Shown: positions 37,923-47,207 of the stretch, in pieces
Layout of the letters: each line of letters opens with the position of its first letter
Position numbering within the stretch: position 1 is the first letter of the stretch
Assembly: GCF_000422925.1 (NCBI RefSeq)
Contig: NZ_AUGZ01000010.1
Coordinates: 1 to 64,000, forward strand
Direction: 5' to 3'
DNA from: Paludibacterium yongneupense DSM 18731
GTDB lineage: Bacteria; Pseudomonadota; Gammaproteobacteria; Burkholderiales; Chromobacteriaceae
Length of the DNA stretch: 64,000 bases
The notes under the pieces: model-generated
Seen by the model: the letters and a program-made list of their open reading frames with translations, nothing else
Database searches by the model: none
What the model was told of the DNA's origin: nothing
Translations under genes and position numbers: made by a program

Positions 37923-38704
37923 GCTTGGGACTCCTGCTTGCCGAGACGGGTGGCAAACCATGTCAGGACAAGGGTGAAGACGAAGTAGCTCATGACGATG
38001 GCGCTGGTAAAATGGCCGCTGGTCATGCGCACGCTATACAGATAGACCTGCAGGGTTTCGTAGCGCGTACCGACCAGAATGTTGGCGAACACGAACTCGC
38101 CGAGCAAGAAGGAAAACGACAGGAATAAAGAGGCCATCAATCCGGTCCTCAGATTCGGCGCCACCACCAGCAAGAAGGCGCGCGGCGTGCTCGCGCCCAG
38201 CAGGTGGGCGGCATCCATCAGGTCGTGCAGATTCATGCCGCGCAAGCTGTCGGCCAGCGTGCGATACATGAAAGGCAGCGCAATGGTGAAATAGCAGCCG
38301 ATCAGAATCCACGGCGTTCCGACCAAGGGCAGCGGGCCGTCCGCATACAGTTGCAGCAGGCCGACCGAGGATACGACCGGCGGCACGGCAAATGGCAGCA
38401 GAATCAGCAGATTCATCGTGCGATCGAGCGCGGGAAAACGATAGAACACGACAAAGACGGCCGGAACGATGACCAGCGTGCTCAGCAGCAGAGTCGCCAC
38501 GCTGATGAGCAGCGAGTGGCCGAAAGCGCTCAGAAAGCGCGGATCGTGCCACAGCTGAAGATACCAGCGCACCGAGAAGCTATCGGGCAGAATCGTGGCG
38601 CCCCAGTTGCCGGCCAGCGAATAAGCCAGCGTAGCCAACACCGGCACCGCCAGCAAGGCGACCAGCGCGGCGACGACCAGCCGATGGTAAAGGTCAGCGC
38701 GCAC
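37919..38704 (-). CDS. ABC transporter permease, second subunit
   Basis: 261 residues with six predicted helices and the inner-membrane permease motif for ATPase contact, DAAHLLGASTPRAFLLV, about residue 165. It resembles PotC/PhnV permeases. It overlaps both neighbours by a few bases, so translation is coupled. Confidence 0.92.
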   Translation of the reverse strand: MRADLYHRLVVAALVALLAVPVLATLAYSLAGNWGATILPDSFSVRWYLQLWHDPRFLSAFGHSLLISVATLLLSTLVIVPAVFVVFYRFPALDRTMNLLILLPFAVPPVVSSVGLLQLYADGPLPLVGTPWILIGCYFTIALPFMYRTLADSLRGMNLHDLMDAAHLLGASTPRAFLLVVAPNLRTGLMASLFLSFSFLLGEFVFANILVGTRYETLQVYLYSVRMTSGHFTSAIVMSYFVFTLVLTWFATRLGKQESQA

Positions 38705-39575
38705 GATAACTCCTTTTCAGCAGCATCTGATTGACCGTACACACCAGCACCAGCAGCAGCGTCAGCAGCACCGACAGCGCCGCTGCGAGATCGGGCTCGA
38801 GAAAGATGTCGCCCGATACCAGACTGGCGATGCGCACGGTGATCAGATTGAAGTTGCCTGTGGTCAACGCATAGGCACTCGCATAGGCGCCCATCGCATT
38901 GGCGAACAGCAGGATGAAAGTGCCGAATATCGCCGGCGCGATCACGGGCAAGGCCACATGCCACCAGTATTGCCACAGGCGCGCACCGAGCAGGGCCGAG
39001 GCTTGCTGCCAGTCGTCGTCGAGTGCGTCAAAAGCCGGATACAGCAGCAGCACGCCGAGCGGAATCTGAAAATAGGTATAGATCAGGCACAAACCGCCTT
39101 TGGAATAGAGATGGAAATCATCTATCCAGCCCCACTGCCGCAACAGCAAGGTCAGCGCGCCATTGGTTCCGATCACGATGACAAAGGCAAATGCCAGCGG
39201 GACGCCGGCCAGATTGCTGGTCATATTGGTAAAAGCGACCACGGCATTGCGCAGCCGCCCCGGCACCCGTCGCAGCGAAGCCGCGCCGATCAGCGCAATC
39301 AGCAGCCCGCAGCCGCTCGACCAGAGCGAGATATACAGGCTGTTGATAAAGGCGAGCCGATAGAAGGGCGAGGCCAGGATCTCGCGGAAGTGGCCGAAGC
39401 CAGGGCCGTCGTCGCCCTGCACGCTGTGCAGCACGACCCAGCCCAGCGGAGCCAGGCAGAACAAGGCGAGCAACACGCAGAATGGCACAAGCAGCAGCGC
39501 CGAGCGCCAGTGGCGAAAAGGGCGGCGCGGACGCCCGGCTGCCGCGGCAGCGGCCGGAGTCAGAGCATTCAGCAT
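38694..39575 (-). CDS. ABC transporter permease, first subunit
   Basis: 293 residues with about six helices and the coupling motif QQASALLGARLWQYWWHV near residue 200. It resembles PotB/PhnU permeases and partners the following permease. It begins inside the last bases of the phosphatase-superfamily gene (seven-base overlap). Confidence 0.92.
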   Translation of the reverse strand: MLNALTPAAAAAAGRPRRPFRHWRSALLLVPFCVLLALFCLAPLGWVVLHSVQGDDGPGFGHFREILASPFYRLAFINSLYISLWSSGCGLLIALIGAASLRRVPGRLRNAVVAFTNMTSNLAGVPLAFAFVIVIGTNGALTLLLRQWGWIDDFHLYSKGGLCLIYTYFQIPLGVLLLYPAFDALDDDWQQASALLGARLWQYWWHVALPVIAPAIFGTFILLFANAMGAYASAYALTTGNFNLITVRIASLVSGDIFLEPDLAAALSVLLTLLLVLVCTVNQMLLKRSYRAR

Positions 39576-40378
39576 GCCAGTATCTCCCGATTATTGGCCT
39601 TTCCATGCCGCAGTCCCAGCAGATCGGCGACGATGCCGCAGATCTGTGTCTGCAAGGGCGCGGCGGCTCCGTCATGGCGGAAGCGGTCGCCTAGCGCGAA
39701 CAAGGGCACCTGCCGCTCTTCCGGCAACACACCGCCATGAGTCTTATCGTTATTCATACCGTGGTCGCTGGTCACGATCACCTGATAGCCGAGTTCCATC
39801 CAGACATCCAGATACGTCGCCAACTGCGTATCGATGCGGCGCGCGGCATTGCGATACTGCGGGCTGTCGTAGCCGTGGCGGTGACCGGCGTCATCCACAT
39901 TCATCGGATGGATGAACAGAAAATCCGGATCGTGGCGACGGCGCAGCATTTCCGCATCCAGCAACAGATGCTCGTCCGGATAGCTGTCGTCGTGATAGAA
40001 AACGCCGTGGCGGATCGGCAGGGATGCATCGTCGGTAAAACGGTCGCGGACGGCGAGATACGGAGTACGGTTGTAGAGTTCGCTGATCCAGTGATAAGCG
40101 GCGGCGGCGGTGACCAGGCCGGCATCGCGCGCGAGGTGGAACACGCTCTGCTGGGTGGACAGGCGTGCGACCCCGTTATTGACGATCCCGCTCTCGACCG
40201 GCGTCGCGCCGGTCAGGATGCATTCGTACAGTGGGCGCGACAAGGAAGGTAGCGCGCTGTCGAGACAGTGCAGGCTGGCCCGGCCAGCCTCGCACAGCCC
40301 CTGCAGGTAGCCCATGCCATCATGAGCCACCTGCCACGCCAGGCCATCGATCAAGACAAGAATGACCTTGCTGGGCAT
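39569..40378 (-). CDS. Alkaline phosphatase-superfamily hydrolase (phosphodiesterase-like)
   Basis: 269 residues. Metal Asp in VILVLIDGLAWQ; nucleophile region SALPSLSRPLYECILTG; second metal set in FIHPMNVDDAGHRHG; and VTSDHGMNND, all as in the nucleotide pyrophosphatase/phosphonoacetate hydrolase branch. No signal peptide, so it works in the cytoplasm. AAGGA lies upstream of two adjacent ATG codons; I use the one at 40378. Placed between a binding protein and permeases in one operon, it probably cleaves the imported phosphodiester or phosphonate, with the HAD phosphatase acting next. The substrate is not shown by the sequence. Confidence 0.85.
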   Translation of the reverse strand: MPSKVILVLIDGLAWQVAHDGMGYLQGLCEAGRASLHCLDSALPSLSRPLYECILTGATPVESGIVNNGVARLSTQQSVFHLARDAGLVTAAAAYHWISELYNRTPYLAVRDRFTDDASLPIRHGVFYHDDSYPDEHLLLDAEMLRRRHDPDFLFIHPMNVDDAGHRHGYDSPQYRNAARRIDTQLATYLDVWMELGYQVIVTSDHGMNNDKTHGGVLPEERQVPLFALGDRFRHDGAAAPLQTQICGIVADLLGLRHGKANNREILAC

Positions 40379-40388
40379 CATGGTTCCT

Positions 40389-41438
40389 TTACTGCACGTT
40401 GACCATGACCTGTTCCTGCCATGCACGCGGCAGTTGCTTGGTGCTGGCCTCCCAGGCGGCGAAGTCATGGATGGGCTTGGCCGATTTGTACTGTGCGAGC
40501 GGCAGCAGCTTGGCCTGAACGTCGGCCGGCAACTTGACGGCGGAGCGGATGGGACGGGCATAGCCGCGCGCCAGATTGATCTGGCCGGCATCGCTGAAAA
40601 TATACTCGCGCGCCAGCTTGGCGGCATTCGGGTGCTTGGCGTATTTATTGATGACGGTGGAGTAGCCGGAGACGACGGTGCCATCGCTGGGGATCACGAC
40701 CAGGAAGCGGCTGCGATCGATTTTGTCGCGATAGCTAAGCGCGTTGAAGTCCCACAACACGCCGACTTCGACTTCGCCTTTTTCCAGGTTGGCGATATTG
40801 GGATCGTTCAGCGACAGACGTTTCTGCTGTGCGAGCTTGGCGAAGAAATCGAGCGCCGGCTTCAGGTTTTTCTCGTTGCCGCCGAGGGCGAAGGCGGCTG
40901 CAAGTACGCCGCTATTGGCTTGCGAGGCCACGCCGACATCGCCGAGCGTCACCTTGTATTTGCCTTTGAGCAAGTCGGCCCACGAATGCGGTGCATTCTT
41001 GACCAGCTGCTTGTTGATGATGAAGGCGATGGTGCCGGTATAGGCCAGAGCCCAGTGACCGTCGCTATCCTTGGCCCAGGCCGGGATCTGGTTCCAGGTC
41101 GACGGCTTGTAGGCCTGGGTCACGCCTTTCTGAACGGCGATCGGGCCGAAGGCATGGCCGACATCGCCGATATCGGCGCTGGCATTGCTTTTTTCCGCGT
41201 CGAACTTGGCGATTTCCTGCGCCGAGCTCATATCGGTATCCTGGTGTTTTAGGCCGTATTTTTGCTGCAACTGCGCCCAGGTGTCTTTCCAGTCGGCCCA
41301 GTCGTCGGGCATGCCGACGCTATTGACCACGCCCTCGGCCCGGGCGGCCTGAATCAAGCTGTCTAGCGACTGCGCATGGCTCGGCACGGCGCACAGGAAA
41401 AGGGAGGCAGCCACGATCCGCGATATCAGTGTCTTCAT
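40389..41438 (-). CDS. ABC transporter periplasmic substrate-binding protein
   Basis: 349 residues with a signal peptide (cleavage near SHA-QSLDS). The mature part begins LIQAARAEGVVNSVGMPDDW and carries DTDMSSAQEIAKFDAEKS and TLGDVGVASQAN, as in binding proteins related to 2-aminoethylphosphonate and ferric-type transporters. GAGGA lies eight bases before the ATG at 41438; an ATG three codons earlier is too close to it. It is the first gene of a six-gene operon opposite a GntR/UTRA regulator. Confidence 0.92.
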   Translation of the reverse strand: MKTLISRIVAASLFLCAVPSHAQSLDSLIQAARAEGVVNSVGMPDDWADWKDTWAQLQQKYGLKHQDTDMSSAQEIAKFDAEKSNASADIGDVGHAFGPIAVQKGVTQAYKPSTWNQIPAWAKDSDGHWALAYTGTIAFIINKQLVKNAPHSWADLLKGKYKVTLGDVGVASQANSGVLAAAFALGGNEKNLKPALDFFAKLAQQKRLSLNDPNIANLEKGEVEVGVLWDFNALSYRDKIDRSRFLVVIPSDGTVVSGYSTVINKYAKHPNAAKLAREYIFSDAGQINLARGYARPIRSAVKLPADVQAKLLPLAQYKSAKPIHDFAAWEASTKQLPRAWQEQVMVNVQ

Positions 41439-41655
41439 ACTCGTCATCCTCTGGACTAGGTCAGTTGTGATGCGCCGATCCTAGGGCTGCAAGATGACAA
41501 TTACATGACAAACCGATGATATTTTGTTTATTTTCTGTCTGAAAGGCCAGGAGCACCCTATAATTTAGAATAAATGAATATTGTAGTAATCTCGTAATGA
41601 AATATTGGTATAAATTTCAACAACGATTCAATTTGGACTATTCCAAGTGAGCATA

Positions 41656-42372
41656 ATGGAACGAACCACAACCCAGACGGCGCAGATCAGGCTCGCCCTG
41701 ACGTCTCAGATCAATAGCGGTTTGCTGCAGTCCGGCATGAAGCTGCCATCGGAACGCGAATTGAGCGAGTTGTTCGGCACCACCCGCATCACAATCAAGG
41801 AAGCCTTGCAGTCGCTGGAGGCGGAAGGTCGCATCTATTGCGAAGACCGCCGCGGCTGGTTCGTCGCGCCGCCGCGGCTGGTATACAACCCGCTCTACCG
41901 TTCGCACTTTCATGAAATGGTCGAACGCCAGCAGCGGCAGGCAAGCACGCGCGTGCTGTCGGTGCGCAACATCGTCGCGGCACCGTCCCTGTGCCAGGAA
42001 CTCGAGTTGCCTGCGCTGTCGCGTCTGTTCCAGATCCGCCGCGTGCGCAGCCTGGACGGGCGCGTGGTGATGTTCGTCGAACACCACCTCAAGCCCGAGC
42101 GCTTCCCCGGGATTCTCGAACTCGATCTCTCGCAGTCGCTGACCGGGATCTATCAGCAACACTACGACATCCACTACGGCCGCTCGCGCTTCGACATCGT
42201 ATCCACCGCTGCCAGCGGCGAAGTCGCGCAAGCGCTCACACTGGGCGAGGGCAGCCCCATCCTGCTGGTTTCGCGTGTCAACTACGATCAGCACGGCGCC
42301 ATCATCGATTCCGACCATGAATACTGGCGACACGACGCCGTGCGGATTTCGGTAGACAGCCGCCCCGGGTAA
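41656..42372 (+). CDS. GntR-family regulator with UTRA domain
   Basis: About 238 residues. An N-terminal winged helix (GMKLPSERELSELFGTTRIT) and a C-terminal UTRA effector domain (LFQIRRVRSLDGRVVMFVEH, then GSPILLVSRV). It belongs to the HutC/PhnF/PhnR branch. It faces the transporter-phosphatase operon across about 215 AT-rich bases and most likely represses it until the substrate is present. GTG at 41647 is an alternative start. The AT-rich gap (41510-41640) holds the promoters; I could not define the operator. Confidence 0.92.
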   Translation: MERTTTQTAQIRLALTSQINSGLLQSGMKLPSERELSELFGTTRITIKEALQSLEAEGRIYCEDRRGWFVAPPRLVYNPLYRSHFHEMVERQQRQASTRVLSVRNIVAAPSLCQELELPALSRLFQIRRVRSLDGRVVMFVEHHLKPERFPGILELDLSQSLTGIYQQHYDIHYGRSRFDIVSTAASGEVAQALTLGEGSPILLVSRVNYDQHGAIIDSDHEYWRHDAVRISVDSRPG

Positions 42373-42399
42373 GCTTCCGGCGCGCCGCAGCGGCAGGGT

Positions 42400-42777
42400 T
42401 CAGTGGTAATCGCTCGATCCGTGCTTGCCGCTCACCAGCGTGCCGGCAGACAGCGACATCAGCAGCAGCGCGATGCACTCATGCATGATCAGCGTGTGCT
42501 CGTTCCCCGTTTCCACCATGTATTTGCGCAAGGCGTCCCGCACCTTGGGCGCGCCGGTGACATCGATGATCACATCCACCTCCCGGCCCATCCGCGCGAT
42601 CTCCATGAAATCGTCGGTCACCTTGACGCCGTATTCGCGCGCGAGCGCGATGCCCGGCATGGCGAGATCGAGATCGGCAACGCCCAGCACGGTGACAAAA
42701 TCGGCGGCCAGCAGTTGCTTCAGCAGCGGCGTACCGGTTTCGCCTGCCCCAATGACCGCAATGCGGAATCCATTCAT
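42400..42777 (-). CDS. Stand-alone Rossmann-fold NAD(P)-binding protein
   Basis: 125 residues. The start RIAVIGAGETGTPLLKQLL is a nucleotide-binding fold, followed by VLGVADLDLAMPGIALAREYG and VDVIIDVTGAPKVRDAL, as in the N-terminal domain of Gfo/Idh/MocA-like oxidoreductases. The catalytic domain is missing; the protein ends in a short hydrophobic tail. AAGGA lies five bases before the ATG. It diverges from nifJ, and the NifA site of nifJ stands between them, so it may respond to nitrogen fixation as a redox or NAD sensor. That role is inference. Confidence 0.75.
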   Translation of the reverse strand: MNGFRIAVIGAGETGTPLLKQLLAADFVTVLGVADLDLAMPGIALAREYGVKVTDDFMEIARMGREVDVIIDVTGAPKVRDALRKYMVETGNEHTLIMHECIALLLMSLSAGTLVSGKHGSSDYH

Positions 42778-42880
42778 GATCGTTATCCTTCCATAGTTTT
42801 ATTTGTACGTCATAGCTTACAGAAATCATGCGGTCCGGTGTACTGCACACTCAAGCTCCGTTTGCGCCAGGACAAGACTC

Positions 42881-42983
42881 TGTCATATCTTCGACAAATC
42901 AGACAAATCCACGCCACAAAAATACCTTGCACCGCGATAAAGTATTGATTCATGTATGGTTTCAGGCTGGCACACGCCTTGCA
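42881..42983 (+). promoter_or_regulatory. nifJ promoter: NifA site, IHF site and sigma-54 -24/-12
   Basis: NifA site TGTCATATCTTCGACA (42881-42896, TGT-N10-ACA). IHF-like site TAAAGTATTGATT (42938-42950) fits the reverse-complement consensus at all 13 positions. The sigma-54 promoter TGGCACACGCCTTGCA (42968-42983) matches TGGCAC-N5-TTGCA. Spacing of about 75 bases from activator site to -24 allows the usual DNA loop. The start codon of nifJ is 102 bases downstream. Confidence 0.93.
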
Positions 42984-43084
42984 AAGCAGGTAGCAAGTGG
43001 GTGGCGGATTCCACCCTTGCATAGGCTTTTCTTTGCGCCCAGGGGCCTGGGTGCGAGGGCAGCCCTCTACCGGGAGCAGCCACT

Positions 43085-46000
43085 GTGGCGAAACTGCAAA
43101 AAACCTTGGACGGCAACACCGCGGCCGCATACGCCGCGTACGCCTTCACCGAAATCGCGAGCATCTATCCGATAACACCCTCCTCGACCATGGCCGAAGT
43201 CACGGAAGAATGGGCGGCCCACGGCCAGAAAAACATGTTCGGGCACGCCGTGCGCGTCACCGAACTGCAATCGGAAGGCGGGGCCGCCGGCGCCATGCAC
43301 GGCGTGCTCAGCGCCGGCACCCTGGCGACGACGTATACCGCGTCGCAAGGCTTGCTGCTGATGATCCCTTCGATGTACAAAATCGCAGGCGAAGCGCTGC
43401 CAGGCGTGTTCCACGTCTCGGCGCGCTCGCTGGCGACACATGCGCTGAACATCTTCGGCGATCACTCGGACGTGATGGCGGTAAGGCAAACGGGAGTCGC
43501 CATGCTGGCCACCGGCTCGGTGCAGGAAGTCGCCGACCTGGCCCCGGTCGCCCACCTCGCCGCGATCGCGGGCAGCCTGCCCTTCTGTCATTTCTTCGAC
43601 GGTTTCCGCACCTCGCATGAAGTACAGAAAGTCGAACTGCTCGATTATCCGACCCTGGCCGGGCTGGTCGACCGCGATGCATTGCAGGCTTTCCGCGACC
43701 ACGCACTCAACTCCGAACATCCGTATACCAAGGGCACGGCGCAGAACCCCGACGTCTTCTTTCAGGTGCGCGAAGCCGGCAATGGCCGCTATCAGCGCCT
43801 GCCGGCGATCGTGCAGGGCTATATGGACAGGCTGGCCGAACACACCGGCCGCTCCTACCACCTGTTCGATTATGACGGCTCCCCCGATGCCACCGATGTC
43901 GTCGTCGCCATGGGGTCGGTAACCGAGACGCTTTCCGAAGTGGTCGATTTCCTGCGCGCCGAGGGACGCAAGGTCGGCGTGCTCAAGGTTCGTCTGTTCC
44001 GTCCGTTCTCGACCGAGGCCTTCCTCTCCGCCTTTCCCGACACGGTCGAGCGCATCGCCGTTCTCGACCGCACCAAGGAGCCCGGCGCGCATGGCGAACC
44101 GCTCTACCTCGACGTGGTCGAGGCGTTCAGCCACGCCAGACGCCGGCCGCTTGTCATAGGCGGTCGTTACGGCCTCGGGTCCAAGGACACCACCCCCTCC
44201 CAGATCCTGGCGGTATTCGACAACCTGGCCGCCGCCGAGCCGCGCACGCCATTTACCCTCGGCATCAGCGACGATGTCACCGGTCTGTCGCTCACCCCCG
44301 CACGCACCATCGTCACCGAAAAAAGCGGAGCGACCCGCTGCAAGTTCTGGGGCCTCGGTTCGGATGGCACCGTCGGCGCCAACAAGAACGCGATCAAGAT
44401 CATCGGCGATCACAGCGACCTGTTCGTACAGGCCTATTTCGCCTACGACTCGAAAAAATCGGGCGGCGTAACCGTGTCGCACCTGCGCTTCGGCAGCGAA
44501 CCGATACGCTCGACCTATCTGATCAGCGAGGCCGACTTCATCGCCTGCCATAACCAGGCCTATGTGCAAAAGTACGACCTGCTCGCCGGGATCAAGCCCG
44601 GTGGCATCTTCCTGCTCAACTGCAACTGGGACGACGCCGCGCTCGAACGCGAGTTGCCGGCGGCGATGCGGCGCACGCTGGCCGAACGCGACATCCGCTT
44701 CTACACCATCGATGCCTCGGTCATCGCACGCGAGATCGGGCTTGCCGGCCGCATCAATATGGTGACGCAGGCCGCCTTCTTCCGGCTGGTCGAAATCCTG
44801 CCGCTGGAAAAGGTCATGGGCTATCTGGAAGAAGGCGTGCGCCGCAGCTACGGCAAGAAGGGCGAGCGCGTGGTGAAGATGAATATCGAGGCCGCGCATC
44901 GCGGCGTCGATGCCGTGCATCGCGTGCACGTGCCGCCGCACTGGGCCGATGCCCGCGACGACGCCCCCGCCAGCGTCGAGCTGCCTGACTTCGTGCGCAC
45001 GATCATGCAGCCCATCAACCGCCTGGAAGGCGATGCGCTACCGGTCAGCGCCTTTCTCGCGCTCAGCGACGGCGTCCAGCCCGGCGGCAGCGCCGCCTAC
45101 GAAAAACGCGGCATCGCGGCCGACGTGCCGGTATGGCTGGCCGACAACTGCACTCAGTGCAATGTCTGCTCCTTTGTCTGTCCGCACGCCGCAATCCGCC
45201 CCTTCCTGCTCGACGAGACCGAAATGGCGGGCAGCGACGGTTTCGACACGCTGAAGACCATAGGCCGGACGCTGCACGACTTCCGTTACCGTATCCAGGT
45301 ATCGCCGCTCGATTGCACCGGATGCAACAACTGCGTCGACGCCTGCCCCGGCAAGCGCGGCGAGAGCGCGCTCGTCATGCGGCCGATCGCCGACAGCCTG
45401 CCGCTGGAAGCCGCACGCTGGGAATATGTCATGCACCAGGTCCGCGACAAGCCCCAGGCCTGCAATAACGACAGCGCCAAGGGCACCCAGTTCGCCCCGC
45501 CGCTGTTCGAGTTCTCCGGCGCGTGCGCCGGTTGCGGCGAGACGCCCATCGTACGCCAGATCACCCAGATGTTCGGTCCGCGCATGATCGTCGCCAACGC
45601 CACCGGCTGCTCGTCCATCTTCGGCGGTTCCTTCCCCTCCTCGCCCTATACCAGCAACCGCGACGGCCGCGGCCCGGCCTGGGCCAACTCGCTCTTCGAG
45701 GACAATGCGGAGTTCGGCTTCGGCATCGGCATGGCCTACCAGCAGGGCCGCAGCGAGTTGAAGGCCGCCGCCGCCGCCGCCCTGGACGGCGGCGTCGACG
45801 GCGCGTTGGGGCAGGCGCTGAAACAATGGCTGGAGCAGGCCGACGACGCCGAGGCTTCGCTTGCCTTGTCGCAGGAGATCAAGCGTCACCTGCCTGCCGT
45901 CAGCGACAACCCGTGGCTGGAACGGATCCATGCCAAGCGCGATTTTCTCGAAAAGAAATCGGTCTGGATGTTCGGCGGCGACGGCTGGGCCTACGACATC

Positions 46001-46609
46001 GGCTATGGCGGGCTCGACCATGTGCTGGCCAGCAACGAGGACGTGAATATTCTGGTGATGGATACCGAGATCTATTCCAACACCGGCGGCCAGGCCTCCA
46101 AGTCGACGCCGACGGCCGCCATCGCCAAATTCGCCAGCAGCGGCAAGCATGGCGGCAAGAAAAACCTGGGGCTGATCGCCATGACCTACGGCCATGTCTA
46201 TGTCGCCCAGGTTGCCCTCGGCGACCGCAACCAGATGGTACAGGCGCTGCAGGAGGCGGAAAGCTACCCCGGTCCCTCGCTGGTCATCGCGTTCGCGCCC
46301 TGCATCTCGCACGGCATCCGCGGCGGCATGACGCGCTCGCCCAGCATCAGCGCCGACGCGATCAACTCGGGCTACTGGAATCTGTTCCGCTTTGACCCGC
46401 GCTTGCGCGAGCAGGGCCTGGCTCCGTTCCAGCTCGATTCCGAGGCTCCGAGCACAAGCTTCCGCAACTTCATCGAGAACCAGGTCCGCTTCAGCGCGCT
46501 GCGCCAGGTCGACGGCGAGCACGCCGATGCGCTCTTCGATCAGTTGGAGAAGCAGTCCCGGGATCGCTTCCAGCTGTATCAGAAACTGGCGGAAACGCAG
46601 CCGTTCTGA
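43085..46609 (+). CDS. nifJ: Pyruvate:ferredoxin (flavodoxin) oxidoreductase
   Basis: 1174 residues, the full length for the single-chain enzyme. It oxidises pyruvate with CoA to acetyl-CoA and CO2 and passes electrons to ferredoxin or flavodoxin for nitrogenase. Domain order: pyrimidine-binding domain at the start (EIASIYPITPSSTMAE), the central gamma domain, a two-cluster ferredoxin domain (CTQCNVCSFVCPHA and CTGCNNCVDACPGK, near residues 690-760), then the C-terminal TPP domain with CAGCGETP and the fourth-cluster cysteines. It starts with GTG at 43085, with GGGAG upstream and the conserved KLQKTLDGNTA start. Its promoter is of NifA/sigma-54 type. Confidence 0.98.
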   Translation: MAKLQKTLDGNTAAAYAAYAFTEIASIYPITPSSTMAEVTEEWAAHGQKNMFGHAVRVTELQSEGGAAGAMHGVLSAGTLATTYTASQGLLLMIPSMYKIAGEALPGVFHVSARSLATHALNIFGDHSDVMAVRQTGVAMLATGSVQEVADLAPVAHLAAIAGSLPFCHFFDGFRTSHEVQKVELLDYPTLAGLVDRDALQAFRDHALNSEHPYTKGTAQNPDVFFQVREAGNGRYQRLPAIVQGYMDRLAEHTGRSYHLFDYDGSPDATDVVVAMGSVTETLSEVVDFLRAEGRKVGVLKVRLFRPFSTEAFLSAFPDTVERIAVLDRTKEPGAHGEPLYLDVVEAFSHARRRPLVIGGRYGLGSKDTTPSQILAVFDNLAAAEPRTPFTLGISDDVTGLSLTPARTIVTEKSGATRCKFWGLGSDGTVGANKNAIKIIGDHSDLFVQAYFAYDSKKSGGVTVSHLRFGSEPIRSTYLISEADFIACHNQAYVQKYDLLAGIKPGGIFLLNCNWDDAALERELPAAMRRTLAERDIRFYTIDASVIAREIGLAGRINMVTQAAFFRLVEILPLEKVMGYLEEGVRRSYGKKGERVVKMNIEAAHRGVDAVHRVHVPPHWADARDDAPASVELPDFVRTIMQPINRLEGDALPVSAFLALSDGVQPGGSAAYEKRGIAADVPVWLADNCTQCNVCSFVCPHAAIRPFLLDETEMAGSDGFDTLKTIGRTLHDFRYRIQVSPLDCTGCNNCVDACPGKRGESALVMRPIADSLPLEAARWEYVMHQVRDKPQACNNDSAKGTQFAPPLFEFSGACAGCGETPIVRQITQMFGPRMIVANATGCSSIFGGSFPSSPYTSNRDGRGPAWANSLFEDNAEFGFGIGMAYQQGRSELKAAAAAALDGGVDGALGQALKQWLEQADDAEASLALSQEIKRHLPAVSDNPWLERIHAKRDFLEKKSVWMFGGDGWAYDIGYGGLDHVLASNEDVNILVMDTEIYSNTGGQASKSTPTAAIAKFASSGKHGGKKNLGLIAMTYGHVYVAQVALGDRNQMVQALQEAESYPGPSLVIAFAPCISHGIRGGMTRSPSISADAINSGYWNLFRFDPRLREQGLAPFQLDSEAPSTSFRNFIENQVRFSALRQVDGEHADALFDQLEKQSRDRFQLYQKLAETQPF

Positions 46610-46623
46610 ACAAACGGCCGCAA

Positions 46624-46657
46624 CAATGCCGCCCGCTCGCAAGAGTGGGCGGCATTG
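46624..46657. terminator. Hairpin terminator between nifJ and nifQ
   Basis: CAATGCCGCCCGCTC and GAGTGGGCGGCATTG make a 15-bp stem (one G-T pair) closed by a GCAA tetraloop. It lies between the converging nifJ and nifQ genes and should end both transcripts. No T-run is obvious. Confidence 0.75.
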
Positions 46658-46697
46658 CGTGTGGCGCCCCGCGGCGCCGGAAGGGGGAGGAGAAAGC

Positions 46698-47204
46698 TCA
46701 GAGGGGGGGCGGCGCCTCGAAGCAGACGCGGTATTCGCTGCAATCGGCACAGCTGGGAGAGCGGCACAGGGACAAGCCGGCGCGAGCGCACAGCTGTTTA
46801 TAGAAAAAACGCTTCCAGCGCATATTGCCGACATTCAGCGCATGCAGCGCGGGAAAGCAGTCGGCGATCAGCGCGCCGAGCGCCGGGCGCTCGGGCAGGC
46901 CGAGGTCTTCCCACAGGTGATCCTCGCCCATGCAACTGAAGGCGATCCAGCGCGCGACGGCAGCGCTGCCCTCGACGCGGGCGTCGGCGTGATCCAGCAA
47001 GAGTTGCAGTACGTCCTGATACTCCTCGTGCCGCTCCGGGACCGACCAGCCGTCGGGCCCGATATGCATCGCAAAGCGCAATCGCCAGCGCGCCTCGATG
47101 GCGATGGCGCCGCGACCGAAGCGCTGCCGCAACACCCGGCTCAGGACCGGTGGAAAAATCGCGGATTCAGCGCCAGCCCGCGTGCGCGCCAAGGCGGCCG
47201 GCAC
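46698..47204 (-). CDS. nifQ: Molybdenum-processing protein NifQ
   Basis: 168 residues. The C-terminal cysteine motif is C147-x4-C152-x2-C155-x5-C161 (CRSPSCADCSEYRVC), the NifQ signature that carries an Fe-S/Mo cluster and donates molybdenum to cofactor assembly on NifEN. MRWKRFFYKQLC just before it is also conserved. It starts with GTG at 47204, eight bases after GGAGG and directly after the ferredoxin stop. It is last in the nifHDKENX operon. Confidence 0.93.
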   Translation of the reverse strand: MPAALARTRAGAESAIFPPVLSRVLRQRFGRGAIAIEARWRLRFAMHIGPDGWSVPERHEEYQDVLQLLLDHADARVEGSAAVARWIAFSCMGEDHLWEDLGLPERPALGALIADCFPALHALNVGNMRWKRFFYKQLCARAGLSLCRSPSCADCSEYRVCFEAPPPL

Positions 47205-47207
47205 CGC

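Noticed and set aside
43067-44941. A 624-codon reverse-strand frame opposite nifJ
   Set aside because: It mirrors nifJ codons, lacks any recognisable domain and has no ribosome site.
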